Source of the DNA: Rhodococcus qingshengii JCM 15477
Lineage (GTDB): Bacteria; Actinomycetota; Actinomycetes; Mycobacteriales; Mycobacteriaceae
Direction: 5' to 3'
DNA: 64,000 nt
Assembly: GCF_023221595.1 (NCBI RefSeq)
Contig: NZ_CP096563.1
Location: 1,408,501 to 1,472,500, forward strand
Numbering within the stretch: the first letter of the stretch is position 1; each line of letters starts with the position of its first letter. This document shows positions 56,953 to 64,000 of the stretch, piece by piece. The notes below the pieces were generated by a model. The model made no database searches. It was not told where the DNA came from and saw only the letters and a program-made list of their open reading frames with translations. A program made the position numbers and the translations under genes.

Positions 56953-57359
56953 TGACAGAGCGACCGCAGAATCAATGGGATGCGACGGTCGATCCTGACG
57001 CTCAGATCTTCGTGATCTCGGTGGCAGCCGAGTTGGCCGGAATGCACGCGCAGACTTTGCGTAACTACGACCGACTCGGGTTGGTCACCCCGCATCGAAC
57101 CACCGGTGGCGGACGACGCTACTCCCCGCGCGATGTTGCGCTTCTTCGTGAAGTACAACGGCTTTCGCAGGACGAGGGAGTCAACCTTGCCGGAATCAAA
57201 CGAATCATCGAACTGACCAACCAGGTCGAGGCTCTGCAGCATCGCGTCCGCGAATTGGCCGAGGAGATCGCGAAAGTCCATGCGGGCTATCGCCGGGATC
57301 TCGTGCCGATTCCGCGCAACAACGCGTTGGTGGTCTGGAAGCCCCGCAACCAGCGATAG
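56949..57359 (+). CDS. hspR: Heat-shock repressor HspR (MerR family)
   Basis: The 136-residue repressor has an N-terminal winged-helix of MerR type ([39 protein letters not shown]), then a coiled-coil dimer helix (about 82-108) and a hydrophobic C-terminus LVVWKP. It binds HAIR boxes and needs DnaK to repress the operon, so free DnaK level sets expression. ATG 56949 overlaps the dnaJ stop; ATG 56952 is also possible. Confidence 0.95.
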   Translation: MMTERPQNQWDATVDPDAQIFVISVAAELAGMHAQTLRNYDRLGLVTPHRTTGGGRRYSPRDVALLREVQRLSQDEGVNLAGIKRIIELTNQVEALQHRVRELAEEIAKVHAGYRRDLVPIPRNNALVVWKPRNQR

Positions 57360-57373
57360 TCGGACCTTTACAC

Positions 57374-57433
57374 AAACGGCTCCACGCCCTGTCGGATTCA
57401 TTTCGTCGAATCCGCCAGGGCGTGGAGCCGTTT
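57374..57433 (+). terminator. Long hairpin terminator of the dnaK operon
   Basis: A perfect 18-base outer stem AAACGGCTCCACGCCCTG / CAGGGCGTGGAGCCGTTT encloses an inner 7-base stem CGGATTC / GAATCCG. It lies 15 bases past the hspR stop. Confidence 0.88.
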
Positions 57434-57553
57434 CGGCGTTTCCACCCAGCGGGAAGAGATCTGTCGACGCCGCCTCAATGTGCATAGCGTCCGCTTCCAT
57501 GACTCCACTTTTCAGCGTTTGACGTTATCCAGATCACATTCTATGCTCCATCC

Positions 57554-57590
57554 CAAGCAACTGCTTGCTAGATCATCAAGCGGGTGCTTG
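57554..57590. promoter_or_regulatory. Two CAAGC-N4-GCTTG palindromes upstream of the liv-type operon
   Basis: Site 1 CAAGCAACTGCTTG (57554-57567) is a full 14-base palindrome; site 2 CAAGCGGGTGCTTG (57577-57590) shares both half-sites. Centres are 23 bases apart, about two helical turns, and 102-138 bases upstream of ATG 57692. This is the layout of a TetR-type operator pair. No regulator gene is in the window beside it. The rest of 57434-57691 shows no other clear feature. Confidence 0.65.
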
Positions 57591-57691
57591 GTTGGCTGGT
57601 GCTCGAAATCAGGCACGTCCACCGGCCGATCATTCTTTCGTCAGGTATTCGCCTGACGTTCGGTGCATACATGTGTTCTAGGAGTGCAGAC

Positions 57692-58906
57692 ATGAATCGT
57701 CGGCCCATTCTTGTTGCGGCAGTTGCCGTGACGGCTCTGGCTCTTGCAGGGTGCAGTGGTTCTTCGGAGTCCGACGGAGGTGCGGACTCGCCCTACCGTG
57801 TGCTGCTGACCGGCGGGATCAGCGCACAGGGAGTCCTCGCGGCTAATTCGCAGACCTCGCTGCTCGCCACCAAGGCGGGCGTTCAGGTCCAGAACGAAGC
57901 CGGGGGGATCGGTGGCCGTCAGATCGAGCTCACTACGGTGGACGACGCGGGTGACGCAACCATCGCCGTCACCAAGCTGCGCGAAGCCATCAATTCGGGG
58001 AACAAGCCTGACCTCTACCTGAACTCGGGTCCGTCGTCGATCGCGGCTGCGGTTCTGCCGATCCTCAAGCAGAACAACATTCTCTCGATGAGCATGGCTC
58101 CCTCGCCCGATTCGACGGACCCCTCGAAGTTCCCGCTCAACTTCGATCTGGCTCCGGGTGCGACCGATACCGCTCGCGGAATTTCCGAGTACGCGAAGTC
58201 CAAGGGTTACAGCAGCGTCGGAGTCTTGCACGGCAGCACCGCTTACGGTGAGCTGTTCGGCGAAGAAATGACCAGTGCTTTGCAATCCGCAGGTCTGAAG
58301 GCCGCCGGTAACGAGGAGTACGACGCCGCCGCTTTGGACATGACGGCGCAGTTGCAGTCGCTCAAGAATTCGGGTGCCGCGGCAATCGCCTTGGATGCGT
58401 ACGGCGCTCCTCTCGGATACGTGTTGCAAAGCCTCGAGCGACTCGGCTGGGACGTGCCGCTGGTCGGAAACACCTCGGTGTCTGCCACCAACCTGATCGC
58501 GAATGATCCGCCGGCCGGTGTGCTCGGCACCCCGCAGGTGAAGAACCTGGTGACGCAGGTGTTCAGCAGCACGGTGTTCGATCCGAACAACGCACTCGTC
58601 AACACTATGGTGGACACGATGGCTTCGCTGGGCTCCATCCCGTCGACGCTGATCCTCGCGGACAACTACGACGCATTCCCCCTCGTCGCGGCGGCAGCGG
58701 AGAAGGTCGGCAGTTCGAGCGATCCGAAGAAGCTCGCCGAAGCACTGGAAACCACTGAGGTCCAGGAGAATGCCAAGACCGCCTTCCTCTCGCGCTACAA
58801 CTTCAGCTCCGACAACCACGGCCCGAACCCGGACACCAGCGAGCTGAAGTTCATCAGCCCGACGAAGATCCTCAACGGTCAGTTCGGAAACCCGGCTGCG
58901 TCATGA
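57692..58906 (+). CDS. Substrate-binding lipoprotein of a branched-chain-amino-acid-type ABC transporter
   Basis: The 404-residue protein has a signal peptide with lipobox LALAGC (C21), then a periplasmic-binding-protein type I fold (YRVLLTGGISAQGVLAANSQTS ... GRQIELTTVDDAGDATIAVTKLREAI). It captures the solute outside the membrane. The ligand is not predictable: Leu/Ile/Val, amides, urea and aromatic acids all occur in this family. ATG 57692 gives the lipobox at the right distance; an in-frame start at 57584 lies over the operator and was rejected. Start of livJ, livH, livMG, livF, all coupled. Confidence 0.9.
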   Translation: MNRRPILVAAVAVTALALAGCSGSSESDGGADSPYRVLLTGGISAQGVLAANSQTSLLATKAGVQVQNEAGGIGGRQIELTTVDDAGDATIAVTKLREAINSGNKPDLYLNSGPSSIAAAVLPILKQNNILSMSMAPSPDSTDPSKFPLNFDLAPGATDTARGISEYAKSKGYSSVGVLHGSTAYGELFGEEMTSALQSAGLKAAGNEEYDAAALDMTAQLQSLKNSGAAAIALDAYGAPLGYVLQSLERLGWDVPLVGNTSVSATNLIANDPPAGVLGTPQVKNLVTQVFSSTVFDPNNALVNTMVDTMASLGSIPSTLILADNYDAFPLVAAAAEKVGSSSDPKKLAEALETTEVQENAKTAFLSRYNFSSDNHGPNPDTSELKFISPTKILNGQFGNPAAS

Positions 58907-59760
58907 CCATTCTGTGGTCCGGATTGGCGCTCGGCGCGGTTTACGTGCTGGTTGCCATCGGGTACAACATCGTTTTCGTTTCCTCCAACACATTCAACTT
59001 CGCTCAAGCTCAGCTGATGATGGTGGGCACCTTTGTCGCCTACACGGGTCTGGTGACCCTGAAACTCCCCGTTCTCGTGGTGGCCGTCATGGCTACCGTG
59101 ACCGTGATGCTCCTCGCCTCGGTCGAGGAGATCGTCGCGATCAGACCGGTGGCCGATCACCAGAACCAGTTGGTCACGACGTTGGGTGTCGCAACTCTGC
59201 TCAACGGCGCCACTCAATTGATCTGGGGTAGTGAACCTCTCACGGTTCCGTTCTTCGGATCGAACGAACCGATCACCCTGCTCGGCGGCCGTACCTACCC
59301 GGTCGAGATCGCTCTGCTGGTTGCGGCGATCGCACTGGTCGTCGGGTTGAGTTACGTCTCGAAGAAAACGATGACGGGTCTGGCTCTGATCGGCATCTCC
59401 GAGGATCGTGAAGCGGCGATGCTGCGAGGAGTCAACGTACGACGGTTGGCACTGGGAGCGTTTGCCTTCTCGGGTGCCTTGGCCGGTGTCCTCGGACTCT
59501 TCGTCGGCCCCAAGACGTTTGCAGTTGCGACGTTGGGTGCAGCGTTGGCCCTCAAGGGATTCGTGGCGTTGGCGATCGGCGGGTTCGGCTCTCTGCCTGG
59601 CGCTTTGATCGGCGGTCTGACCGTCGGCCTGGTGGAATCGTTCACCGCCCTGTGGGCGGGAAGTCAGTACAGCAATATCGCCGTCTTCACGGTGCTGATC
59701 GTCATCTTGATGGTCAAACCGGCTGGACTGTTCGGCAATGTCCGAGAACGGGTGGTGTGA
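58903..59760 (+). CDS. ABC transporter permease, LivH type
   Basis: The 285-residue permease has about eight helices with the family pattern VAIGYNIVFVSSNTFNFAQAQ at the N-terminus and an EAA-like GAFAFSGALAGVLGLF loop. ATG 58903 overlaps the stop of the binding-protein gene. It pairs with the LivM half of the next protein to form the channel. Confidence 0.92.
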   Translation: MTILWSGLALGAVYVLVAIGYNIVFVSSNTFNFAQAQLMMVGTFVAYTGLVTLKLPVLVVAVMATVTVMLLASVEEIVAIRPVADHQNQLVTTLGVATLLNGATQLIWGSEPLTVPFFGSNEPITLLGGRTYPVEIALLVAAIALVVGLSYVSKKTMTGLALIGISEDREAAMLRGVNVRRLALGAFAFSGALAGVLGLFVGPKTFAVATLGAALALKGFVALAIGGFGSLPGALIGGLTVGLVESFTALWAGSQYSNIAVFTVLIVILMVKPAGLFGNVRERVV

Positions 59761-59761
59761 G

Positions 59762-61612
59762 ATGGTAAGTGCGTGGCGGACTTTCCGTTCCCTACCGAGC
59801 TGGATCATCCCACTCGTCCTGGCCGTGGTGATCCTGCTGCTGCCCGTGATGGGACTCGACCTGTCGACATCACGTCAGATTCAATTGGCCTGCATCCTGG
59901 CACTTGTGGTCAGTGGCCTGAACTTGAGCCTCGGCTTTGCCGGTGAACTGGCACTCGGCCAGGCAGCGATGTACGCGGCCGGTGCCTACACCGCGGGTCT
60001 GATGTCCCAGGCAGGTCACACCGACATTCTGCTTCAGCTTGCTGCCTCCGGAGCAGTGGCACTGGCGGTCGGAATCCTGACCGGTGTTCCCGGTCTGCGC
60101 CTGGGCAACTGGTCCCTGGCGATGACGTCGTTCTTCCTGGTTCTGCTGGTACCGGACGTACTGGCGATCTTCGGTGGCAAGACCGGCGGCCGAAACGGCC
60201 TCACCGGTATGGAGCCGCCGACGTTCTTCGGTTCCGAACTCGACACCCAGCAGTACTACATGGTGGTCGTCGTCGTGACCGTGCTCTGGTTCGCGGTGAT
60301 GCGTAACCTGGTGGTCTCGCGGCACGGCATCGCGTTCCGCACGCTCAAGCAGTCGCCGGTTCTGGCGTCGTCGCAGGGTGTATCGGTGTTCCGGATGAAG
60401 CTGCTCGGTTATGCCATCGGTGCGTTCCCCGCCGGTCTGGCGGGTGCGCTGTTCGCCAACACCGACCTGTTCATCTCGCCGGAAGCCTTCGGGTTCACCT
60501 TTGCCACAGCAGTTCTGGCGGCGTCGATCCTCGGCGGTGCGGCAAGTGTGTACGGCGCCGTGGTCGGTGCCGCGATCATGCAGCTCGGTCCCAACCAGTC
60601 GACGGCGTTCCAGGAGTATTCGCTGATCTTCTATGGCGGCTTCCTGATCATCGGCGGTGTGCTTCTCTCCGGGGGTTTGACCAAGGTCGGGCGAGCGATC
60701 GTCTCGAAACTCGATCGCAAGGCCGGCCTGGGCGTAGTCACTGCAAAGGAAAACAGCGGTGGGACACCGGAACTGGCGCCGATCAACGGAGCACGGTTGG
60801 TGGTCGACGGAGTGTCCAAAGCGTTCGGTGGCAACCAGGCGCTCAATGCGGCAACCCTGACCGCAGAGGCCGGTAAGGTCACCGCGTTGATCGGGCCCAA
60901 CGGTTCGGGTAAGACGACCATGCTCAACATGATCTGCGGCTTCTACACCGCAGATGCGGGCGTGATCACGATCGGTGACACGGTGGTCTCGCAGTCGTCG
61001 CCGCACAAGGTGGCGCGCGTGGGTGTGGCGCGCACGTTCCAAACTCCGACGATTCCGGAAAACATCACGGTTCTGGAAGCTGTTGCATCCGGACGTTATT
61101 CGGTGCACCGAGCGTCGATGGCGTCGGCTGTGCTTCGCCTGCCCAGCTTCCGCAGGATCGCGAAGGCCGACATCGTCGAGGCCGAGCGTGTCCTCGAACT
61201 CGTGGGGATGTCGCACTTGCGCAACGAGATCGCGACGTCGCTGCCCCTGGGGATGCGTCGCATGCTCGAGGTTGCTCGCGCCGTCATCGCCGAACCGAGG
61301 GTCGTCCTCTTCGACGAGGTGGCATCCGGACTCGACGAGGACGAACTCGAACGCCTGGCAGATCTGATCCGGGTACTGCGAGATGCCGGGGCGACAGTGG
61401 TGTTGGTGGAGCACAACTTCCGCCTCGTCCTCTCGCTGGCCGACGAGATAGTCGTGCTGGCGCAAGGGCAGGTGATCGCCACCGGCGATGCGGCAACCAT
61501 CGAACATCACCCACGCGTCTTGAGCGAGTACCTCGGAGTCAAGTCCGGTGACGAAGAAGCACTTCTCGAAGAAATCGGCGCGGTAGACCATCAGACCAGT
61601 GAGGTGAAGTGA
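59762..61612 (+). CDS. Fused LivM permease and LivG ATPase
   Basis: The 616-residue protein joins an N-terminal LivM permease (about 1-330; LNLSLGFAGELALGQAAMYAAGAY is its signature) to a C-terminal ABC ATPase (about 345-600). The ATPase has Walker A GPNGSGKTTM near 380, signature LPLGMRRMLEVARAV, Walker B VVLFDEVASGLDE and the H-loop VEHNF. Both halves look intact. Such fusions are known in this transporter class but are less usual than separate genes. ATG 59762 starts two bases after the livH stop. The stop overlaps the next ATG. Confidence 0.92.
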   Translation: MVSAWRTFRSLPSWIIPLVLAVVILLLPVMGLDLSTSRQIQLACILALVVSGLNLSLGFAGELALGQAAMYAAGAYTAGLMSQAGHTDILLQLAASGAVALAVGILTGVPGLRLGNWSLAMTSFFLVLLVPDVLAIFGGKTGGRNGLTGMEPPTFFGSELDTQQYYMVVVVVTVLWFAVMRNLVVSRHGIAFRTLKQSPVLASSQGVSVFRMKLLGYAIGAFPAGLAGALFANTDLFISPEAFGFTFATAVLAASILGGAASVYGAVVGAAIMQLGPNQSTAFQEYSLIFYGGFLIIGGVLLSGGLTKVGRAIVSKLDRKAGLGVVTAKENSGGTPELAPINGARLVVDGVSKAFGGNQALNAATLTAEAGKVTALIGPNGSGKTTMLNMICGFYTADAGVITIGDTVVSQSSPHKVARVGVARTFQTPTIPENITVLEAVASGRYSVHRASMASAVLRLPSFRRIAKADIVEAERVLELVGMSHLRNEIATSLPLGMRRMLEVARAVIAEPRVVLFDEVASGLDEDELERLADLIRVLRDAGATVVLVEHNFRLVLSLADEIVVLAQGQVIATGDAATIEHHPRVLSEYLGVKSGDEEALLEEIGAVDHQTSEVK

Positions 61613-62331
61613 TGGAACCGATTCTGAAGGTCCGAAACTTGCAGACCGGGTACGGCGATCTGCGCGTCGTCTGGGATGTCTCGTTCGACGTCTATCCCGG
61701 TCAGGTGACCGCCCTGCTCGGACGCAACGGCGCAGGCAAGACGAGCACGCTCCGTGCCCTGTCCGGCCTCAACAAGGTGGCCTCCGGAACCGTCGAGATG
61801 GACGGCGCCGACATCACCGGAGTCCCCGCGCACAAACGGGTACGACAGGGGATGGCGTACGTGCAGGAGGGCAAGCGGGTCTTCCACAAGCAGACCGTCG
61901 AGCAGAACCTCCTGCTGGGCGGGTACACCCGCAAGGCAAAGCGCGGCGAGCTTATGGAATCCGTCGAATCGATGTACGAGATGTTCCCGATCCTGGGGGA
62001 GAAGCGTTCGCTTCCCGCCGGTTCCATGTCGGGCGGTCAGCAGCAGATGCTCGCGATCGGCGCAGCGCTGATGGCGCAGCCTAGGTTGCTCCTTCTCGAC
62101 GAACCTTCGGGCGGTCTCGCTCCCGTGATCGTCGGTGAGGTGATGGACCGCGTCCAACAACTCAAGGAAACCGGCCTGGCTGTTCTACTGGTCGAGCAGG
62201 CAGTCGAGGCCGCGATGAGCGTCGCCGATCATGTGACGGTCCTCGACATCGGCAAGGTGGTTCTCGACGCCGACGCCAAGGACATCGACGACCTGGCAGT
62301 GCTCAAGGATGCGTATTTCGGACGCGTCTGA
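61612..62331 (+). CDS. ABC transporter ATPase, LivF type
   Basis: The 239-residue ATPase has Walker A GRNGAGKTST near residue 38, Q-loop, signature MSGGQQQMLAIG, Walker B LLLLDEPSGGLAP and H-loop VEQAV. It forms the heterodimer with the LivG half of the preceding fusion. ATG 61612 overlaps the preceding stop (TGATG). Followed by a strong terminator that ends the operon. Confidence 0.94.
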   Translation: MEPILKVRNLQTGYGDLRVVWDVSFDVYPGQVTALLGRNGAGKTSTLRALSGLNKVASGTVEMDGADITGVPAHKRVRQGMAYVQEGKRVFHKQTVEQNLLLGGYTRKAKRGELMESVESMYEMFPILGEKRSLPAGSMSGGQQQMLAIGAALMAQPRLLLLDEPSGGLAPVIVGEVMDRVQQLKETGLAVLLVEQAVEAAMSVADHVTVLDIGKVVLDADAKDIDDLAVLKDAYFGRV

Positions 62332-62340
62332 ACGGCAATG

Positions 62341-62379
62341 ACGGCTTCAGCCCGGCCACCTCGGCCGGGCTGAAGCCGT
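62341..62379 (+). terminator. Hairpin terminator of the liv-type operon
   Basis: A perfect 17-base stem ACGGCTTCAGCCCGGCC / GGCCGGGCTGAAGCCGT with a 5-base loop and a short T-run, nine bases past the livF stop. Confidence 0.88.
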
Positions 62380-62463
62380 TTCCCGCTCCGTGGCACGGGC
62401 CCTAGCCGGCTCGGGGCCATCGATCTACCGTCCTGCAAACAACTCCCGCGAGAGGCAAACTCG

Positions 62464-63639
62464 ATGACCACTGCTCCCGACGTGCTCGCCCCGGCGAAGC
62501 TCGGCCCGGTGACCCTTCGAAATCGAATCATCAAGTCCGCGACATTCGAAGGCAAAACTCCCGACGCCCTGGTCACCGACGAGCTGATCGAGTTCCATCG
62601 TCGCCCAGCCGCCGGCGGAGTCGGGATGTCCACCGTCGCGTATTGCGCCGTCGCACCGGAAGGGCGCACCGAATACGGCCAGCTCTGGATGCGGCCCGAT
62701 GCCCTCCCCGGGCTTCGGCGGCTCACCGATGCCATTCACGCCGAAGGTGCTGCTGCGTCGGCGCAGCTCGGCCATGCCGGTCCCGTGGCGAATCAGAAGT
62801 CGACCGGACTGCCCGCGCTGGCACCGTCGAGTTCGTTCAATCCGTTGAGCATGAGGATGATTCGCACTGCCACGACAGCGGACATCATCAGAATTGCGGC
62901 CGCGCACGGGAGCGCTGCGCGACTTGCCGTCGAGGCAGGATTCGACGCCGTCGAGATCCACTTCGGTCACAACTATTTCGCGAGCTCGTTCCTGAGCCCG
63001 AAACTCAACCGTCGTAAGGACTCCTACGGCGGATCGCTGGAGAACCGGGCTCGCGTCGTACTCGAAACTGCACGCAGTGTGCGCGATGCCGTCGGTGACA
63101 AGATCGCGATCTTGGCCAAGCTGAACATGGACGACGGTGTGCCAGGCGGATTCTGGGTGGACGAAGCAATCCAGGTGGCGCAGTGGCTCGAAGCATCCGG
63201 AAGCGTCGACGCGCTCGAGTTGACGATGGGCAGTTCACTGCTCAACCCGATGTACCTGTTCAAGGGCGATGCGCCGATCCGCGAGTTCGCCGCCGCGATG
63301 CCGCAACCTGTTCGACTCGGTGTGCAATTGGTGGGTAAGAGCATGTTGCATACCTATCCGTACAAGCCGTTGTTCATGCTGGAAGAGGCTCGGCAGATTC
63401 GTGCTGCGGTGAAGTTGCCGCTCGTGCTGCTCGGGGGTGTCACGGACAAAGCGGGCATGGATACCGCAATGGCGGAAGGGTTCGAGTTCGTCGCCATGGC
63501 ACGGGCGCTGCTCAGAGAACCGGATCTGATCAATCGGATCGCGGCCGAATCCGATACCCAATCACTGTGCATCCACTGCAACAAGTGCATGCCCACGATC
63601 TTCAGTGGCGCCCGCTGCGTGTTGGTCGAACGCGTCTGA
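62464..63639 (+). CDS. Old Yellow Enzyme family NADH:flavin oxidoreductase
   Basis: The 391-residue FMN TIM-barrel enzyme has PAKLGPVTLRNRIIKSATFEG, the FMN/substrate segment AQLGHAGP, the phenolic-site region AVEIHFGHNYFASSFLSP and KDSYGGSLENRARVVLE. At the C-terminus CIHCNKCMPTIFSGARC holds four cysteines that resemble a shortened version of the 4Fe-4S motif of dienoyl-CoA reductases, although the second domain of those enzymes is absent. It reduces activated double bonds. It has its own leader after the terminator of the transport operon, and may act on the imported compound, but that is inference. Confidence 0.9.
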   Translation: MTTAPDVLAPAKLGPVTLRNRIIKSATFEGKTPDALVTDELIEFHRRPAAGGVGMSTVAYCAVAPEGRTEYGQLWMRPDALPGLRRLTDAIHAEGAAASAQLGHAGPVANQKSTGLPALAPSSSFNPLSMRMIRTATTADIIRIAAAHGSAARLAVEAGFDAVEIHFGHNYFASSFLSPKLNRRKDSYGGSLENRARVVLETARSVRDAVGDKIAILAKLNMDDGVPGGFWVDEAIQVAQWLEASGSVDALELTMGSSLLNPMYLFKGDAPIREFAAAMPQPVRLGVQLVGKSMLHTYPYKPLFMLEEARQIRAAVKLPLVLLGGVTDKAGMDTAMAEGFEFVAMARALLREPDLINRIAAESDTQSLCIHCNKCMPTIFSGARCVLVERV

Positions 63640-63730
63640 GCTGGTCAGCGCACACCACGTCCCGACATCCATGCGGATACCGGGTCGTGGGCCGTAGCGG
63701 ATCAAGTTCGTGGTTGCATCAACGCTTGGT

Positions 63731-64000
63731 TCAGTTCTGCGTGAAGACGTCGTAGGAGGCGTTCATCGTGGGGTAGCCGGTGGCCATGTAGTCGGTGAGG
63801 ATGACGTGCGTCGGGTCGCCGATGATGCGAGTCCCGTCGAGGGTGGGGTTGCCGACGTAGTTGTTGGCAGCCATGACCGTCTGGACGCCGTCGGCGACGT
63901 TGTAGGTGACGTCGACACCGATACCGCGGGGATCGCTGCTGTAGGCGGTGACGATCTCGGTGGTGTGCGGGGCCAGGTAGGAGCGCGGGCCGTTGATCCA
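63731..64000 (-). CDS. C-terminal fragment of an unrecognised protein (runs off the window)
   Basis: The last 89 residues of a minus-strand gene are visible, starting WINGPRSYLAPHTTEIVTAY and ending YPTMNASYDVFTQN before a TGA at 63731-63733. The sequence is rich in Thr, Asn and Tyr with beta-strand character (GVDVTYNVADGVQTVMAANNYVGNP), as in secreted actinobacterial proteins. No family is recognised. It converges with the flavin oxidoreductase, with 91 bases between and no strong hairpin. Confidence 0.6.
   Translation of the reverse strand, partial: WINGPRSYLAPHTTEIVTAYSSDPRGIGVDVTYNVADGVQTVMAANNYVGNPTLDGTRIIGDPTHVILTDYMATGYPTMNASYDVFTQN

Noticed and set aside
59870-61591. A 573-codon minus-strand frame over livMG
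   Set aside because: His/Arg/Gln-rich shadow of a well-recognised permease-ATPase gene.

Overview
The window reads as chromosomal DNA of a mycolic-acid actinobacterium, most likely Rhodococcus (R. erythropolis/qingshengii type). This is inferred from the high GC and codon use, GTG and ATGA-coupled starts, the F420-type oxidoreductase, the HAIR-controlled dnaK-grpE-dnaJ-hspR operon, and a gene order that parallels the M. tuberculosis Rv0337c-Rv0353 stretch (aspC, Fe-S reductase, LuxR/STAND regulator, iniB-iniA-iniC, dnaK-grpE-dnaJ-hspR). No tRNA, rRNA, CRISPR array, insertion sequence or prophage was seen. The species call is from pattern recognition only.

Region 1 (1-23.4 kb) is an exopolysaccharide locus. 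It makes GDP-fucose (gmd, fcl) and UDP-glucuronate (two ugd copies). It carries a WecG-type glycosyltransferase, a GT4 enzyme, a GT2 enzyme and a double-GT2 protein. It also has a large polytopic protein that could be the polymerase, a Wzx-like flippase, a fused Wzz/BY-kinase with its low-molecular-weight tyrosine phosphatase, and two GH16 glycan hydrolases (one lipoprotein, one secreted). An HxxxDG acyltransferase coupled to a DUF998 membrane protein suggests a lipid-modified polysaccharide. An Hsp70-like membrane protein, a 47-residue zinc-ribbon protein and a YibE/F transporter also lie here.

Region 2 (23.4-37.4 kb) holds an intergenic segment rich in repeats and hairpins, aspC, an S9 peptidase, a DUF559-like protein, a DUF6745-like pair, and a 1051-residue heterodisulfide-reductase-like membrane Fe-S protein with an extraordinary AKAPG-repeat tail. 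A secreted glycine-zipper protein and two paralogous secreted S1 proteases follow.

Region 3 (37.4-49.1 kb) is an iniBAC-type envelope-stress locus. A minus-strand unit (Hsp70-like protein, IniR-like regulator, a second Hsp70-like gene that appears frameshifted) is divergent from iniB-like, iniA and iniC (dynamin-like GTPases). A clear inverted repeat sits between the two units. With the one at 7.9 kb, the window has three members of an Hsp70-like family with membrane anchors and low-complexity tails.

Region 4 (49.2-64 kb) holds an MFS exporter, an AzoR-like flavoprotein, a TIGR03617-like F420 oxidoreductase with a small membrane protein, the heat-shock operon with two HAIR boxes, a branched-chain-amino-acid-type ABC transporter with fused LivM-LivG behind a double palindromic operator, an Old Yellow Enzyme, and the 3' end of an unrecognised minus-strand gene.
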